Origin: a virus
DNA length: 64,000 bases
Strand: one strand, 5' to 3'
IMG/VR virus record: IMGVR_UViG_3300027759_004238
Span: 1-64,000 of that record
The notes below the pieces were generated by a model. It made no database searches. It saw only the letters and a list, made by a program, of their open reading frames with translations, and had not been told where the DNA came from. The position numbers and the translations under genes were made by a program. Shown piece after piece: positions 17,716-26,831 of this stretch. Each line of letters starts with the position of its first letter. Position 1 is the stretch's first letter.

Positions 17716-20700
17716 TTAATCGTTCAAGAGATTTAAACCTTTATAGAGTTCGTAACCAAAAACTGTTTCTAAAATTCCTTCATGTCCTGACCAAACATTG
17801 GAGGAGGAATTAGAAAAACTAATAGTTGTTTGAGGATTATTCCAGTCTATTATACCTTCTAATTGATCCCCCTCTGTTGAAGGCACGTAGGTATAAAATT
17901 CATATTCATTTCTCCACGGATAAGGAAGACCTAGGTAATCTGCCAATACGTCTATGTCATAATACCGTTTGCCTCCTATTCTCCCGGTGTATATCAATTT
18001 ATAAGGATTGTATGTTGTTTTGTTTCCTAGGACCAAGGGAATACCACCAGAAACTCTATAGGAAAAGGATGATATAAGAGTGCCTCTATTGAAGAATCCA
18101 GATTGATTGCGGGCATTAAATTCTAACCCAGCAGAATCTGTTGAACCTCTCAATCTACTTTGATTGATACTAGCAAGATCCATCAACCTTTGAATAGAAG
18201 CTGGATATTTTAAACGAAAATCATCTGTTAATAAATCTACCATTTCAGAATTACTATATAATTGATCAATATTGCAAGTATCTATGTCATTGTGGTTGGA
18301 TACAAAATTTGCAATTTTTTGATAAGTTTCAACTCCAGGATCATTAGGCTTAAATGGATACTGACCATATAAGGAACCAAAAAATTTATCAAACAATTCC
18401 GGACTTTCATTCAATTTGGGTGTAAAGGCATAGCCTTTTAGCGTCTTGGCTAGATCATAATTTTCATTCACCTTTAAAAAATTATAATTTGTAGCAGTGT
18501 CTACATAAAAATCTAAAGGTTCTGAATTGCCATATATGGTTTTATAAGTTTCTTCCACAGAAAATTCAGGGATAGAAGCACCATATTTGTTAATCCAATT
18601 AAATCCAGTCCAATCTCCCACCGCACAAGAAGAGGCTTTTATATAAAACGTATCTTCTATAACCATAGAATCATTAACTACATATACTAAATTTTCATCT
18701 GAATTAATGGCATATATCTTACCACTAAAATTAGAAGCCAGGCCGGTAATAGCATATCTGCTTTCTGGAACAATTGGTGATAATTCGCTGATTAATTCTA
18801 TGCTAGAAATTTCATATGTAATTGAAGATATTTTATATAAACTTTTATTGTTACAGGTAAACCACAAATTTTGATGTTTGTCTAATGTTAAATAATTTAC
18901 ATTATTATACGGCCCAAATTGAGCAGCACTGGTGGCACTGGCTGCTGTGTAATATACTAAATTGCCTTCTGCAGATTTTTTTTCTATTATGTCAAAATTA
19001 TTTACTGGATCCAAAGAATGTACAAACCAAACATGATTTGAATTATCACATTTTATATGATTGCACTTGGCTACAGGTTCTAAAAAATTTCTAGTTTCAC
19101 ATATAGTGCCGTCTGGAAAGTACTTTACCACAAAACCCGAAACCTCGGAAGAGTTTGTATAAGACACATATAAATTGCTCTGAGTGTCTGTTTCAACATT
19201 AACCGGCTTAGTGTGCTCTCGATATCCTCCGGAAATAAATGGATTGGTTGCTGTTAAAAAATTTCCAAAAGAATCCAATTTAAAAGAAGATATGCCATTC
19301 TTTAAAGAAACCCAGAGATTTTTATCCCTGTCAGTTATTAAAAAAGAGGGGGCGAGATAATTTTCAGCCAAACCAGACAAAGAAATAATCAGAGAATTTT
19401 CTAGTAATTTGGGTATATCTATTGATGTTAAAATTTGACCAAAGGAAGATACTCTATGTATTTTTTTAAATTTTTCATCTAACACCCAAGCATGATAATC
19501 CGGTAAAAGATTTGCTGCAATTGTATAGTTATTAGAAGCTGGAGTACTGGATAGAAATACTGTGCGAGTATAGACTGGGTCATTACTTGATATGTTGCGC
19601 AGTTCTGGAAATTTTTGATGTTCTGAAATATATAATTGATTTTTACAGGGCGTAGACAACCACAACAATGGACTGTAATAATTGCCGGATAGTGGTGGTA
19701 TATTGAATGTTAACCCTGCATTTATTTGTAAATTAGTAGCACTAACTTCTTGTAGGTTATAAACTCCTTTGTAGTATCCAGGTGTCTTATAATAAGAACT
19801 ATCTGTCCATTCTAAAGAGGGTTCAGGAAAAAATGCTACATTATGATTAGGACTTTGAAGATTTAAATATAAAGAATCTCTGTTGTCTACAGGAAAATTA
19901 TGAACGAAAAATGAATCTGGGTTTATTACTTTAACACCGTTACCTTCTTTAAATGGATCATAAACCTCCGTATTGAAATTGGAATTTACCATTATAGGCA
20001 CATTGCTAGATGTCCATCTAGGATTGGAGTGTTTGCGTATTCCATTTTCAGATATTTTTAAATAATCTGGAGTTCTCCATAAAAAAACATGAGGACAAGT
20101 AACAGATGCTAAACTATTTGCGAAGCTCGGGAGAAGGTTCTGTGAATCTGATTGTAAAGTAAAGTCTTTTGAATCTAAAGTGTCTAGGGTGGCTATAATT
20201 GTGGTGTATGGTTGATTGCTAGTCGCTAAATCAAAATTGTATATATCATCAGTGAAGTAAAAATCAGCATATCCAGAAACTCCTATTACATTGGTGCCTA
20301 GAGGGTCTATATTACCTGCACTGTTTGCCTTTATAAGTGTGTCTATTGTTTTGATTTTTTGAACTGGATTTCCTTTGACGTCAAAAAATCTCCACTGTGG
20401 CCTTAAGAAAGACCATTTATTCGGTATATCTTGAGGGGAGTCGGATCGAGAAAATTGGCACCCAAGATTTACATAATGGTCTTGTACATCAGGAGAGGTT
20501 ATATTGACTCTAAACGGATATCTATTATAATGTCCAGCAAATGTTGGAGGGGGTATAAAACTAAAACATATAGAATTGTTTAAATTTAAAGATATTTCAA
20601 CTTCTTTTTGTAAAAACACAGGTGCATCAGAGCCGTGATATATTATTGAAGAAATTATATATTTTCCAGGAGATGTATATGTATGAGAAGCTTTAAGCCC

Positions 20701-20835
20701 AGAGAAGGTGCTTCCGTCACCAAAATACCAAGTGACTTTGTAAGATGTATCTACAATACCAGAATCTAATTCAAAATTTGTGACCCCGGATTCACCGGAG
20801 GATGGACTAATAGAAAAGTCGGTAGGAGTTATCAT
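17716..20835 (-). CDS. Large baseplate protein with PKD-like N-terminus and propeller (1039 aa), gp7 position
   Basis: Residues about 5-75 form a PKD-like domain (SYKVTWYFGDGSTFSG, then ASHTYTSPGKYIISS). Residues about 430-740 hold blades such as NLWVSLKNGISSFKLD, SNLYVSYTNSSEVSG, NHVWFVHSLDPVNN and NLWFTCNNKSLYKI, a streptogramin-lyase/NHL-like propeller. The C-terminal ~250 residues are non-repetitive (DFRLKYPASIQRLMDLAS, YDIDVLADYLGLPYPW). It begins 2 bases after gp6 ends. Its length is close to T4 gp7 (about 1030 aa), which also follows gp6, so it may be the positional equivalent. I see no direct sequence identity. ATG start, no separate promoter, so probably co-transcribed with gp6. Confidence 0.8.
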   Translation of the reverse strand: MITPTDFSISPSSGESGVTNFELDSGIVDTSYKVTWYFGDGSTFSGLKASHTYTSPGKYIISSIIYHGSDAPVFLQKEVEISLNLNNSICFSFIPPPTFAGHYNRYPFRVNITSPDVQDHYVNLGCQFSRSDSPQDIPNKWSFLRPQWRFFDVKGNPVQKIKTIDTLIKANSAGNIDPLGTNVIGVSGYADFYFTDDIYNFDLATSNQPYTTIIATLDTLDSKDFTLQSDSQNLLPSFANSLASVTCPHVFLWRTPDYLKISENGIRKHSNPRWTSSNVPIMVNSNFNTEVYDPFKEGNGVKVINPDSFFVHNFPVDNRDSLYLNLQSPNHNVAFFPEPSLEWTDSSYYKTPGYYKGVYNLQEVSATNLQINAGLTFNIPPLSGNYYSPLLWLSTPCKNQLYISEHQKFPELRNISSNDPVYTRTVFLSSTPASNNYTIAANLLPDYHAWVLDEKFKKIHRVSSFGQILTSIDIPKLLENSLIISLSGLAENYLAPSFLITDRDKNLWVSLKNGISSFKLDSFGNFLTATNPFISGGYREHTKPVNVETDTQSNLYVSYTNSSEVSGFVVKYFPDGTICETRNFLEPVAKCNHIKCDNSNHVWFVHSLDPVNNFDIIEKKSAEGNLVYYTAASATSAAQFGPYNNVNYLTLDKHQNLWFTCNNKSLYKISSITYEISSIELISELSPIVPESRYAITGLASNFSGKIYAINSDENLVYVVNDSMVIEDTFYIKASSCAVGDWTGFNWINKYGASIPEFSVEETYKTIYGNSEPLDFYVDTATNYNFLKVNENYDLAKTLKGYAFTPKLNESPELFDKFFGSLYGQYPFKPNDPGVETYQKIANFVSNHNDIDTCNIDQLYSNSEMVDLLTDDFRLKYPASIQRLMDLASINQSRLRGSTDSAGLEFNARNQSGFFNRGTLISSFSYRVSGGIPLVLGNKTTYNPYKLIYTGRIGGKRYYDIDVLADYLGLPYPWRNEYEFYTYVPSTEGDQLEGIIDWNNPQTTISFSNSSSNVWSGHEGILETVFGYELYKGLNLLND

Positions 20836-20837
20836 TT

Positions 20838-22637
20838 TTAAAATTCAGGTACTTTGATGGAATTAGACAAATCTACAATTTCTATACGATTTGATAGATT
20901 GGCTATTTCATTAAATAGAGGAAATTGAAAATAATCTAACCGTATGGATTGAGTATACACATTTACGTCATCTGAAGGGTATTTGGAATTCCAAGCCATC
21001 AAAGAAATTTCGTTGACTCCACTGTCTATATCAGCTCTATAAGTTTCCAAAGATTTGATTCCGTCTATGGATAGAATGTCTGTTGATAATTGATGAGTAT
21101 TAATGTCTTGACCTAAGGATGATGTGCTTTTATTAAAGGCTTGGGTTATTACTTGAATAACATCATATAAAATGGCAGAATTAGATCTTCTGACATTTGA
21201 ATTTTTGTATATTCTCAATTTGCTTTGTTTTATATCGCTCGTGTCAAAAGAACCGTCTGCCCTTTTGGTGTAAAAATCAAAAAGTATGTATTCTGGATCC
21301 ATAAAAACTATTTGAGAGGTAATAGTTTTTAAATTATTGATTTCATTTAAGATGTATTCTTTTTGAGGTGAAGATAGGTATAATTGATCTCTGACCGGTA
21401 CAGAATATACGTAAATGTTATTAAAGTTACAACTGTTAGCAAATTTGACTTGATTGAATAACACCAAAGTTTCTGATTGAGGCTTGTTAAGTCCTATGTT
21501 ATACAAATACCTCATATGCCCCCTCAAATATTCATCATTACTGGCAATATGAGAAGTGGATATTAGATTGTTAAAATTTGTTTTAACAAAATATTGATAA
21601 TCTTGAGAGGAAACTAATCTATGTTGAGATCTAAAAGTTTTAGGTGAATTGTTTCTTATAGAGTCTACGGTTTCTTCGGGGGAATAATCAGAAGAGGGAA
21701 ACGTATTAGACATCTGGATGAAATTAAATTGATTAGCAGCTAGGTAGTTGCCGTAAGAATTTGCGGTATCATATAGAATTTCTTGAAATTGTATAGAATT
21801 AAACGGTATTAATCTGGCTCCGTCCAAAGCTCCAGCTCCGATGTTGATTGCAAGGGGGTCAATATTTAAATAATATACTGCTACCAGATCTCCTTGTTTG
21901 AGTTGTGAGCCGTTTATTCCATCACCAAAAGATAATTCATATCGTTTATTGGCATTAAATCTTGCTTCAAATAAGTTATCATTTGCTGTGTAGGTAGATC
22001 TGTCTTCAACTCGGGTATATTCTCTCCAGATTTTGTCCGTAGACTTTACATAGACGAAAATATTGAAGTGATCTATTTGAATAGACTCATTTAATGATAA
22101 AAATATTACTTCATTTTCAACTCCAATTGAGTTATACAGCGGATATTCTTCTATAGAGCCTTGATGCAATAAATAATTGTTGTTAACATCTGCTATTGTT
22201 TCTGCTGCATTGGTTAATTTAGAAAATGCTAAATCTGAAGTCAATGAAAATGTGGTATTTCCTGATGTGATGGAGCTAAAACGCGGAATAATATATGCGG
22301 CAGAATTTAAAAATTCATAGGCTAATAAATTAAAAGGTACATTTTGGGTTAATCTTCCAATAGGCTTATAATTGATTAATTTTACTATACGATTCATGTT
22401 TTCGTATATTTGGGACTCTGAAAACATGGACTCAGCGGATGTTTTGCTATTATAATACATCAATGTGCCGAAAACATACCCCAATATATCTATAATAGCA
22501 GATAAATTAGATCCCTGATAGTTTTGATCCGTAAAAACCTGGCCTTGGTTCAATCTATCAATAATTTTATTGCGCAATTCAGATGGATCAAACGCTATAT
22601 TGGGATTTAAGGTGGTTGGTTGAATAAAATTGGCCAT
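20838..22637 (-). CDS. 6: Baseplate wedge protein, T4 gp6-like (599 aa)
   Basis: The N-terminal region, with DPSELRNKIIDRLN, SNLSAIIDILGYVFGTLMYY and ENMNRIVKLINYKPIG, is characteristic of the T4 gp6/baseplate J family. The central part (RYELSFGDGINGSQLKQGD, VAVYYLNID) matches the conserved beta domain of the family. T4 gp6 is about 660 aa, so the size fits. In T4, gp6 dimers form the ring that holds the wedges together and binds gp25 and gp53. Here gp25 ends 4 bases upstream, the T4-like arrangement. ATG start. Function is assigned with good confidence; residue-level roles are not visible. Confidence 0.88.
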   Translation of the reverse strand: MANFIQPTTLNPNIAFDPSELRNKIIDRLNQGQVFTDQNYQGSNLSAIIDILGYVFGTLMYYNSKTSAESMFSESQIYENMNRIVKLINYKPIGRLTQNVPFNLLAYEFLNSAAYIIPRFSSITSGNTTFSLTSDLAFSKLTNAAETIADVNNNYLLHQGSIEEYPLYNSIGVENEVIFLSLNESIQIDHFNIFVYVKSTDKIWREYTRVEDRSTYTANDNLFEARFNANKRYELSFGDGINGSQLKQGDLVAVYYLNIDPLAINIGAGALDGARLIPFNSIQFQEILYDTANSYGNYLAANQFNFIQMSNTFPSSDYSPEETVDSIRNNSPKTFRSQHRLVSSQDYQYFVKTNFNNLISTSHIASNDEYLRGHMRYLYNIGLNKPQSETLVLFNQVKFANSCNFNNIYVYSVPVRDQLYLSSPQKEYILNEINNLKTITSQIVFMDPEYILFDFYTKRADGSFDTSDIKQSKLRIYKNSNVRRSNSAILYDVIQVITQAFNKSTSSLGQDINTHQLSTDILSIDGIKSLETYRADIDSGVNEISLMAWNSKYPSDDVNVYTQSIRLDYFQFPLFNEIANLSNRIEIVDLSNSIKVPEF

Positions 22638-22641
22638 GATA

Positions 22642-23157
22642 TTATAGTATTTGTATAGAAGAGTGGGTGGTGGTATTAAAGTTCATTTGTAATGTGTCTA
22701 CTAACCCATGATCAGGAATATCATAAGAAACATATATTTCATATTGTAAATCATTATAATTAGCATGTACCAACACTTTAGTCACATTTATACGAGGTTC
22801 ATATTTTGTGAGATTGTTTAAAATTAAATTTCCTATGATATTAGCTTTAAATTCAGACAAACTTTCAAATAAAAATTGTTCTAAAGAACTACCAAAACCG
22901 GGAGATAGTATTTTCTCGCCTGGTTTTGTAGTAAAGATGTTGTAAATAGAATTACGTATGGCTTGGATGTCATAATCTGCCGATATGTCTTTAGAATTTA
23001 CCTCATTTAACCCGTTGCCGATGTTTTTAAATATCTCTAAGTCTAAATGTAAGTCCCTGTATGTGTAATGTAGGGGCTCGGGTTCTGTGGCAATATTTGT
23101 AAATTGCGATTGGACCTTTTGAGGTTTAATCAAATTATCTAAATAAATAGTCGCCAT
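22642..23157 (-). CDS. 25: Baseplate wedge protein, T4 gp25-like (171 aa)
   Basis: Contains the GPW/gp25 family core DIQAIRNSIYNIFTTKPGE, then SPGFGSSLEQFLFE and YEPRINVTKVLV. This lysozyme-like fold protein sits at the inner baseplate and is thought to help start sheath polymerisation. The 171 aa length is slightly longer than T4 gp25 (132 aa), the extra being N-terminal (DNLIKPQKVQSQ). ATG start at 23157 with AATAAATA 11 bases upstream on the minus strand. It is first in the baseplate run gp25 - gp6 - 1039 aa - 1919 aa. Confidence 0.92.
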   Translation of the reverse strand: MATIYLDNLIKPQKVQSQFTNIATEPEPLHYTYRDLHLDLEIFKNIGNGLNEVNSKDISADYDIQAIRNSIYNIFTTKPGEKILSPGFGSSLEQFLFESLSEFKANIIGNLILNNLTKYEPRINVTKVLVHANYNDLQYEIYVSYDIPDHGLVDTLQMNFNTTTHSSIQIL

Positions 23158-23162
23158 ATTAA

Positions 23163-23176
23163 GGTAAATATTTATT
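23163..23176. promoter_or_regulatory. Divergent late-promoter-like elements GGTAAATA (+) and AATAAATA (-)
   Basis: The 37-base gap between gp25 (minus) and the 189-aa gene (plus) holds the near-palindrome GGTAAATATTTATT. The plus-strand element (23163-23170) is 24 bases from the ATG at 23195. The minus-strand element (23169-23176) is 11 bases from the ATG at 23157. Confidence 0.5.
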
Positions 23177-23194
23177 AGACAAACTCTATATTAT

Positions 23195-23764
23195 ATGAAA
23201 CAAAAATTTAACAAATTCGAAACTTTATTTGAAACTGCTTTTTCTCACTTTTCAAATGGAGGATTTAGAGAGGGTTCTGCCGTGGTACTCAAACCTTCAT
23301 TTTTAAAACATGCTTATTTTAAAAAGCATTATTCCGGCAGTGCTGCTTTTGCTAAATTTTTAAAAGAACTCATAGCAGATCAAGTTTTATTCTTCATAAA
23401 AAGAGTCGTTGCAGATGGTGCCAAACAAAATGTAAAAGATGCTAATGATAACGAGGGTGCTGGAGATTGCTATTTGGTTCTTCGGACTGATCCTCGTAAA
23501 GTTGAATGGCCTACAGAATTCAATGAATTTACTGTGCCAGGTGATTACGACTCCGTGGAGGTAAAAGATTATGGTATCAATCTTCCACCGTTAGAAAGTG
23601 TTCCAAACAGATATGAAAGACCTGTAGGGGATGTAACCGCTAAGGTCTATCGCATGGAATCTAAACTAGACAATCATTCTGTAGACAATTCTTTGCCTAC
23701 AAAAAATGTTACTTTGAAAAACTCTAAAGGAGCTTCTTCCGCTTCCTTTAAGAGGGTCAAATAA
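23195..23764 (+). CDS. Unrecognised phage protein (189 aa)
   Basis: A basic, soluble protein (MKQKFNKFETLFETAFSHF...). It has an aromatic/basic N-terminal half with FREGSAVVLKPSFLKHAYFKK and a Pro-containing centre (WPTEFNEFTVPGDYDSVEVK). The tail is polar and disordered (KNVTLKNSKGASSASFKRVK). I do not recognise the family. It is one of few plus-strand genes in this half, divergent from gp25 and ending exactly at the base before the gp44 stop codon. The tight packing and an upstream GGTAAATA support a real late gene. Confidence 0.7.
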   Translation: MKQKFNKFETLFETAFSHFSNGGFREGSAVVLKPSFLKHAYFKKHYSGSAAFAKFLKELIADQVLFFIKRVVADGAKQNVKDANDNEGAGDCYLVLRTDPRKVEWPTEFNEFTVPGDYDSVEVKDYGINLPPLESVPNRYERPVGDVTAKVYRMESKLDNHSVDNSLPTKNVTLKNSKGASSASFKRVK

Positions 23765-24706
23765 TTATTTGAGATGATTTTCTAAGGAGGCAATACACAT
23801 ATAAAAATTAATCTCGTGGTCTAGTACTGTGCAGTCTCTAAACATGTACTCTCCTATATCACACATTGCCATCTTTTTGGTCACCTCTTTTACATTTTTT
23901 GAATTGTAAAAGACCTCAAATAATTCCTTCATTAGAGTTTGATAATCACCGTTGAAAGTTTTTTCATTTTCAATAATTTTAGCTCGAATTTCTAAGCTTG
24001 AAGTTTTGCAAAGAAGATTATCATAAACATAATTTACTATGTCTGATATTTGATGCTGCTCTTTCATGATCAACTTTCCTGAAGTTGAAAACTTTTGCAA
24101 ATCATTAATGATCCTTCTTAAATCTGGATAATTGGTTTCAATGTGTGCAAGAAGAGCAGATTTTTGAGATTCTTCTACTGTTATTTTTTCTGCCTGAAGA
24201 ATGTGTATACACCTAATAACTATCTCTTTGAGATCTGGTTGTAATTTAAATAACAAACACCTTGATCTAATAGGTTCAATAACTTTGTTAAAGTAATTTG
24301 CTGTTAGAATGAACCGAGTGGTGCCTTCATAGTCTTCCATGACATTACGAAGTATACGGAGACTATCTCCTGTGAGACCATCAGCTTCTTCTAAGATGAC
24401 TACTTTCTTCTTTCCATCCACGGAGCGAGTTTGAGCAAAGCTGATGACTTTGTTTCTAATAGTATCTACTCCATTTTCATCTGAAGCATTAATGTAAAGG
24501 TATTGACACTTTAAAATGTCATTAACAATGACTTTTGCCATTGTACTTTTACCAGTTCCTGGTGATCCGTAAAATAAAAGATGAGGGGTGTCATCATTCA
24601 GGGATTCAAAATGCTCTTTGACCTCTGCGGAAAGAACCACATCATTTAAATTTTTGGGACGATATTTTTCTACCCAGAGTTTGTTGTAATGATTTGCTTG
24701 ACTCAT
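23765..24706 (-). CDS. 44: Sliding-clamp loader ATPase subunit, T4 gp44-like (313 aa)
   Basis: AAA+ clamp-loader of the RFC small-subunit type. It shows LWVEKYRPKNLNDVV near the N-terminus, Walker A GSPGTGKST (about residues 47-55), the EEAD Walker B in VVILEEADGL, sensor 1 LTANY and the arginine-finger SRC motif in IEPIRSRCLLF. T4 gp44 is 319 aa. The loader opens the clamp on primed DNA using ATP. The ATG at 24706 begins MSQANHYNK and sits in a TAATATG junction with dUTPase. A longer frame from GTG at 24739 would overlap dUTPase by 32 bases and is unlikely. The gp62-like partner is at 41593-41982, unlinked to this gene unlike in T4. Confidence 0.93.
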   Translation of the reverse strand: MSQANHYNKLWVEKYRPKNLNDVVLSAEVKEHFESLNDDTPHLLFYGSPGTGKSTMAKVIVNDILKCQYLYINASDENGVDTIRNKVISFAQTRSVDGKKKVVILEEADGLTGDSLRILRNVMEDYEGTTRFILTANYFNKVIEPIRSRCLLFKLQPDLKEIVIRCIHILQAEKITVEESQKSALLAHIETNYPDLRRIINDLQKFSTSGKLIMKEQHQISDIVNYVYDNLLCKTSSLEIRAKIIENEKTFNGDYQTLMKELFEVFYNSKNVKEVTKKMAMCDIGEYMFRDCTVLDHEINFYMCIASLENHLK

Positions 24707-24707
24707 A

Positions 24708-25160
24708 TTATTTTCCCGAATTGCCAAACCCCTTATCACCCCGGTCCGTGTTTTCTACTTCATCTGACCATTCTGGCTCTAGAGCCAGAAGAGGAAAGTA
24801 TGCTATCTGTGCAATGCGATCTCCTTTAGATATCTGGTAGTCTTTATCTGAAAAATTATACAACTTTACAGACAGGTCTCCTCTATAAGGATTATCAATA
24901 ACTCCTAGATGAGGTTGAATGCCGTGCTGGAATCCCATTCCGGATCGAGGCAAGATCAGGAACCACACCCCGAATGGAACCTTTGCTACGGTAATTCCGG
25001 TTGGAACTTCTGCATCTCCTTTTGCCGGAATTAATACGTCACTAATTGAAAATAAATCATATCCAGTATCATTGGTTCTCTTCCTGAAAGGAAGTTGGGC
25101 GTCTGGGTGGGACTTTTTAAAGGCAATCTTAGGAGCTTTGAGAATGTTTGGTTGTTCCAT
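24708..25160 (-). CDS. dut: dUTP diphosphatase, trimeric type (150 aa)
   Basis: All five dUTPase motifs are visible from the ATG at 25160. They are motif I TGYDLFS (about 32-38), II PRSG (71-74), III GVIDNPYRGDL (86-96), IV GDRIAQI (113-119) and V RGDKGFGNSGK (140-150) with the C-terminal aromatic. The enzyme hydrolyses dUTP to dUMP and PPi, limiting uracil in DNA and feeding dTMP synthesis. The ATG is in a TAATATG junction with a 53-aa gene. Earlier in-frame ATGs (25169, 25187) and a TTG (25217) exist but overlap that small gene. Family length (about 150 aa) supports this start. Confidence 0.93.
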   Translation of the reverse strand: MEQPNILKAPKIAFKKSHPDAQLPFRKRTNDTGYDLFSISDVLIPAKGDAEVPTGITVAKVPFGVWFLILPRSGMGFQHGIQPHLGVIDNPYRGDLSVKLYNFSDKDYQISKGDRIAQIAYFPLLALEPEWSDEVENTDRGDKGFGNSGK

Positions 25161-25161
25161 A

Positions 25162-25323
25162 TTAGCCATTAATAAGTTGATTGCCATTGATTGCTTGAAG
25201 ATTGACAACTTCACCAATAGAAGGATTTATATAATTTGCTTGTAGCCATTTAATCAATTCTCCAACTTTGTTTTGGTCTATAAAAAATGTTCCGTAATTT
25301 TCTATCGTTATTTTTGTAGTCAT
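25162..25323 (-). CDS. Small unrecognised protein (53 aa)
   Basis: ATG at 25323 opens MTTKITIENYGTFFIDQNKV and ends with a TAA that is one base from the dUTPase ATG (TAATATG). Residues 15-30 (IDQNKVGELIKWLQAN) look like an amphipathic helix and the N-terminus a beta strand (KITIENYGTFFI). No family is recognised. It fills the gap between dUTPase and the divergent 155-aa gene exactly, which supports a real gene and argues against longer dUTPase starts. Confidence 0.6.
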   Translation of the reverse strand: MTTKITIENYGTFFIDQNKVGELIKWLQANYINPSIGEVVNLQAINGNQLING

Positions 25324-25361
25324 ATAGCTAAATAATATAGTACCTTCAATTTAAAAGCAAC

Positions 25362-25829
25362 ATGGAATCCAATTCAGAAATAGATAATATCATCAGTGAG
25401 CTAAAAAGTACATCAGCTCCTGCTATGCTAATGGCTGTGCGGCCAGAACCGGAAATAATAACAGATAACAATGTAAATACCTATGTATATCAAAAAACTG
25501 CAGAGATTATACAAGCGGGATTGGATGCTATAGCCACATTGTCTAATAACATATCCATGGGAGCAGATCCTAAAGAAATATCTGCGATGGCTTCTTTAAT
25601 GGGTGCTACCACTAAAGCTATAGATTCTTTAAATAATATTAATCTACAGCAAAAACAAGCCACGGTGGCAGTTGAATTAAAGAAAATGGACATAGCCGGT
25701 AAAAAGGAAATTGTTTCCAAATTACCAGCAGCCAATAACATCCTTATTGCTACGAGGGATGAAGTAATTAATCGCTTTGTAGATGGAAAATCTAAAAGGA
25801 ATCAATTAGATATACTAGAAGGCTGTTAG
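25362..25829 (+). CDS. Candidate small terminase subunit, gp16-like (155 aa)
   Basis: The central part (YVYQKTAEIIQAGLDAIATL, then DPKEISAMASLMGATTKAID, SLNNINLQQKQA) follows the helical pattern of T4-type gp16 proteins (a helix hairpin, then L..a..d....Ll.l.k). T4 gp16 is 164 aa and this is 155 aa. Small terminase forms a ring that directs the large subunit to concatemeric DNA. The match is pattern-level only, and the large terminase gene is not in the window. It is plus-strand, with GCTAAATA 27 bases upstream, and overlaps the convergent 155-aa minus gene by 4 bases. Confidence 0.5.
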   Translation: MESNSEIDNIISELKSTSAPAMLMAVRPEPEIITDNNVNTYVYQKTAEIIQAGLDAIATLSNNISMGADPKEISAMASLMGATTKAIDSLNNINLQQKQATVAVELKKMDIAGKKEIVSKLPAANNILIATRDEVINRFVDGKSKRNQLDILEGC

Positions 25830-26293
25830 TCTTGAGGATCAGGAGGTAGAGGGATGCCTCTTTTTTTAGCAACACTTTGCATTTGAGATAGATATTGGCT
25901 CATAGAAACCGGTCTTTTTCCTCCGTGTTGAAAATCATTCTTTCTATGAACTAAATCTTTATAGACAGCCACAAATTTGTCCATTGGTAAATCATTTAAA
26001 TCTATATCCTTATCTTCTTCCACAAATTTGAGTTTATTCAATTCTAAATAATCAAGAAAATGTTCAAATTTTTGAGCACTTTCTATGGAACTATTCTTGT
26101 AACCCAATTTTGTCATTCGGGTCCAGTTTGCCACTCTTCCAAAATTAGCAGAAGAGGGATTGTCTATTAAAAATTTCTTGACATGAGATATCTTAGTATC
26201 TACATCTTTAATTTTCTTTGCTTCTTCTCTAGTAACCTGCCATTCTGTGTTAAATTTATTAACCGCTTCTGAGTAAAATTGCACAAAATTCAT
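25826..26293 (-). CDS. Unrecognised charged helical protein (155 aa)
   Basis: MNFVQFYSEAVNKFNTEWQV opens a Lys/Asp/Glu-rich, mostly helical protein with TWYK-free, cysteine-free composition. Features include WTRMTKLGYKNSSIESAQKF and a C-terminal QYLSQMQSVAKKRGIPLPPD. No family is recognised. Its ATG has GATAAATA only 5 bases upstream. The last 4 bases overlap the convergent plus-strand gene (TTAG shared by both stops). Confidence 0.65.
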   Translation of the reverse strand: MNFVQFYSEAVNKFNTEWQVTREEAKKIKDVDTKISHVKKFLIDNPSSANFGRVANWTRMTKLGYKNSSIESAQKFEHFLDYLELNKLKFVEEDKDIDLNDLPMDKFVAVYKDLVHRKNDFQHGGKRPVSMSQYLSQMQSVAKKRGIPLPPDPQD

Positions 26294-26297
26294 ATTT

Positions 26298-26831
26298 TTA
26301 TTTATCCTTGAAGAAGTAAGGCACTTCTCTTTTAGTCCAATTTGCCTTTACAATTTTATTACCAAATTTAAATTCTCTTTTGGCAGCATTATAATAATTT
26401 TGATATCCTTGGACTGGATCGCCAGGCACAATACACTGAGGAAAAGATACCGCAAAACATTGTGGATGTTCTGTCATTTCATCGTGAGGCAACTCTGGAG
26501 GATTATTCCACACCCAATCTATAAAGTCTTTGCTAAAATGTTCTTTTTCAAATCTATACAATCTTTCTTGATACAAACCATCTAAATGATTTAGAGTCCA
26601 TACAAAATTTGTCATATTTGTCCTTACCCATTTAGTCATAGGATGATTGTAATGTCCATGTTTACGTGGTGTGCCTTTTTGGGTACGAGGACAATCATCT
26701 TGTGACAGTCTATCAAGAGGATATGCAGCAGCTAATAGCTGTGTTCCTTCAATGATAATTTTATTTATATGAAGGTCTTGGTAGTAATTGGCCGCTTTTT
26801 TAGGATCTAAATCAAGAATGAATAAGTTCAT
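26298..26831 (-). CDS. Conserved phage protein of the 'LDxDPxxAAxyyxDxHxxK' family (177 aa)
   Basis: N-terminus FILDLDPKKAANYYQDLHINKIIIEGTQLL, shown in part as LDLDPKKAANYYQDLHINK, is typical of a conserved phage family with an acidic/His cluster. NHPMTKWVRTNMTNFVWTL and a terminal ANWTKREVPYFF also match that family's conserved blocks. Members are sometimes labelled pyrimidine-dimer glycosylase-like in databases, but I know of no firm function and see no DenV-type active site. The gene overlaps the upstream kinase by 20 bases (ATG at 26831 within it), implying translational coupling and perhaps a shared nucleotide or DNA-metabolism role. Confidence 0.65.
   Translation of the reverse strand: MNLFILDLDPKKAANYYQDLHINKIIIEGTQLLAAAYPLDRLSQDDCPRTQKGTPRKHGHYNHPMTKWVRTNMTNFVWTLNHLDGLYQERLYRFEKEHFSKDFIDWVWNNPPELPHDEMTEHPQCFAVSFPQCIVPGDPVQGYQNYYNAAKREFKFGNKIVKANWTKREVPYFFKDK
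26299..26306 (-). promoter_or_regulatory. T4-late-type promoter element GATAAATA
   Basis: Minus-strand octamer 5 bases before the ATG at 26293, overlapping the stop codon of the upstream gene. The sequence between element and start is AAAAT. Confidence 0.55.
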
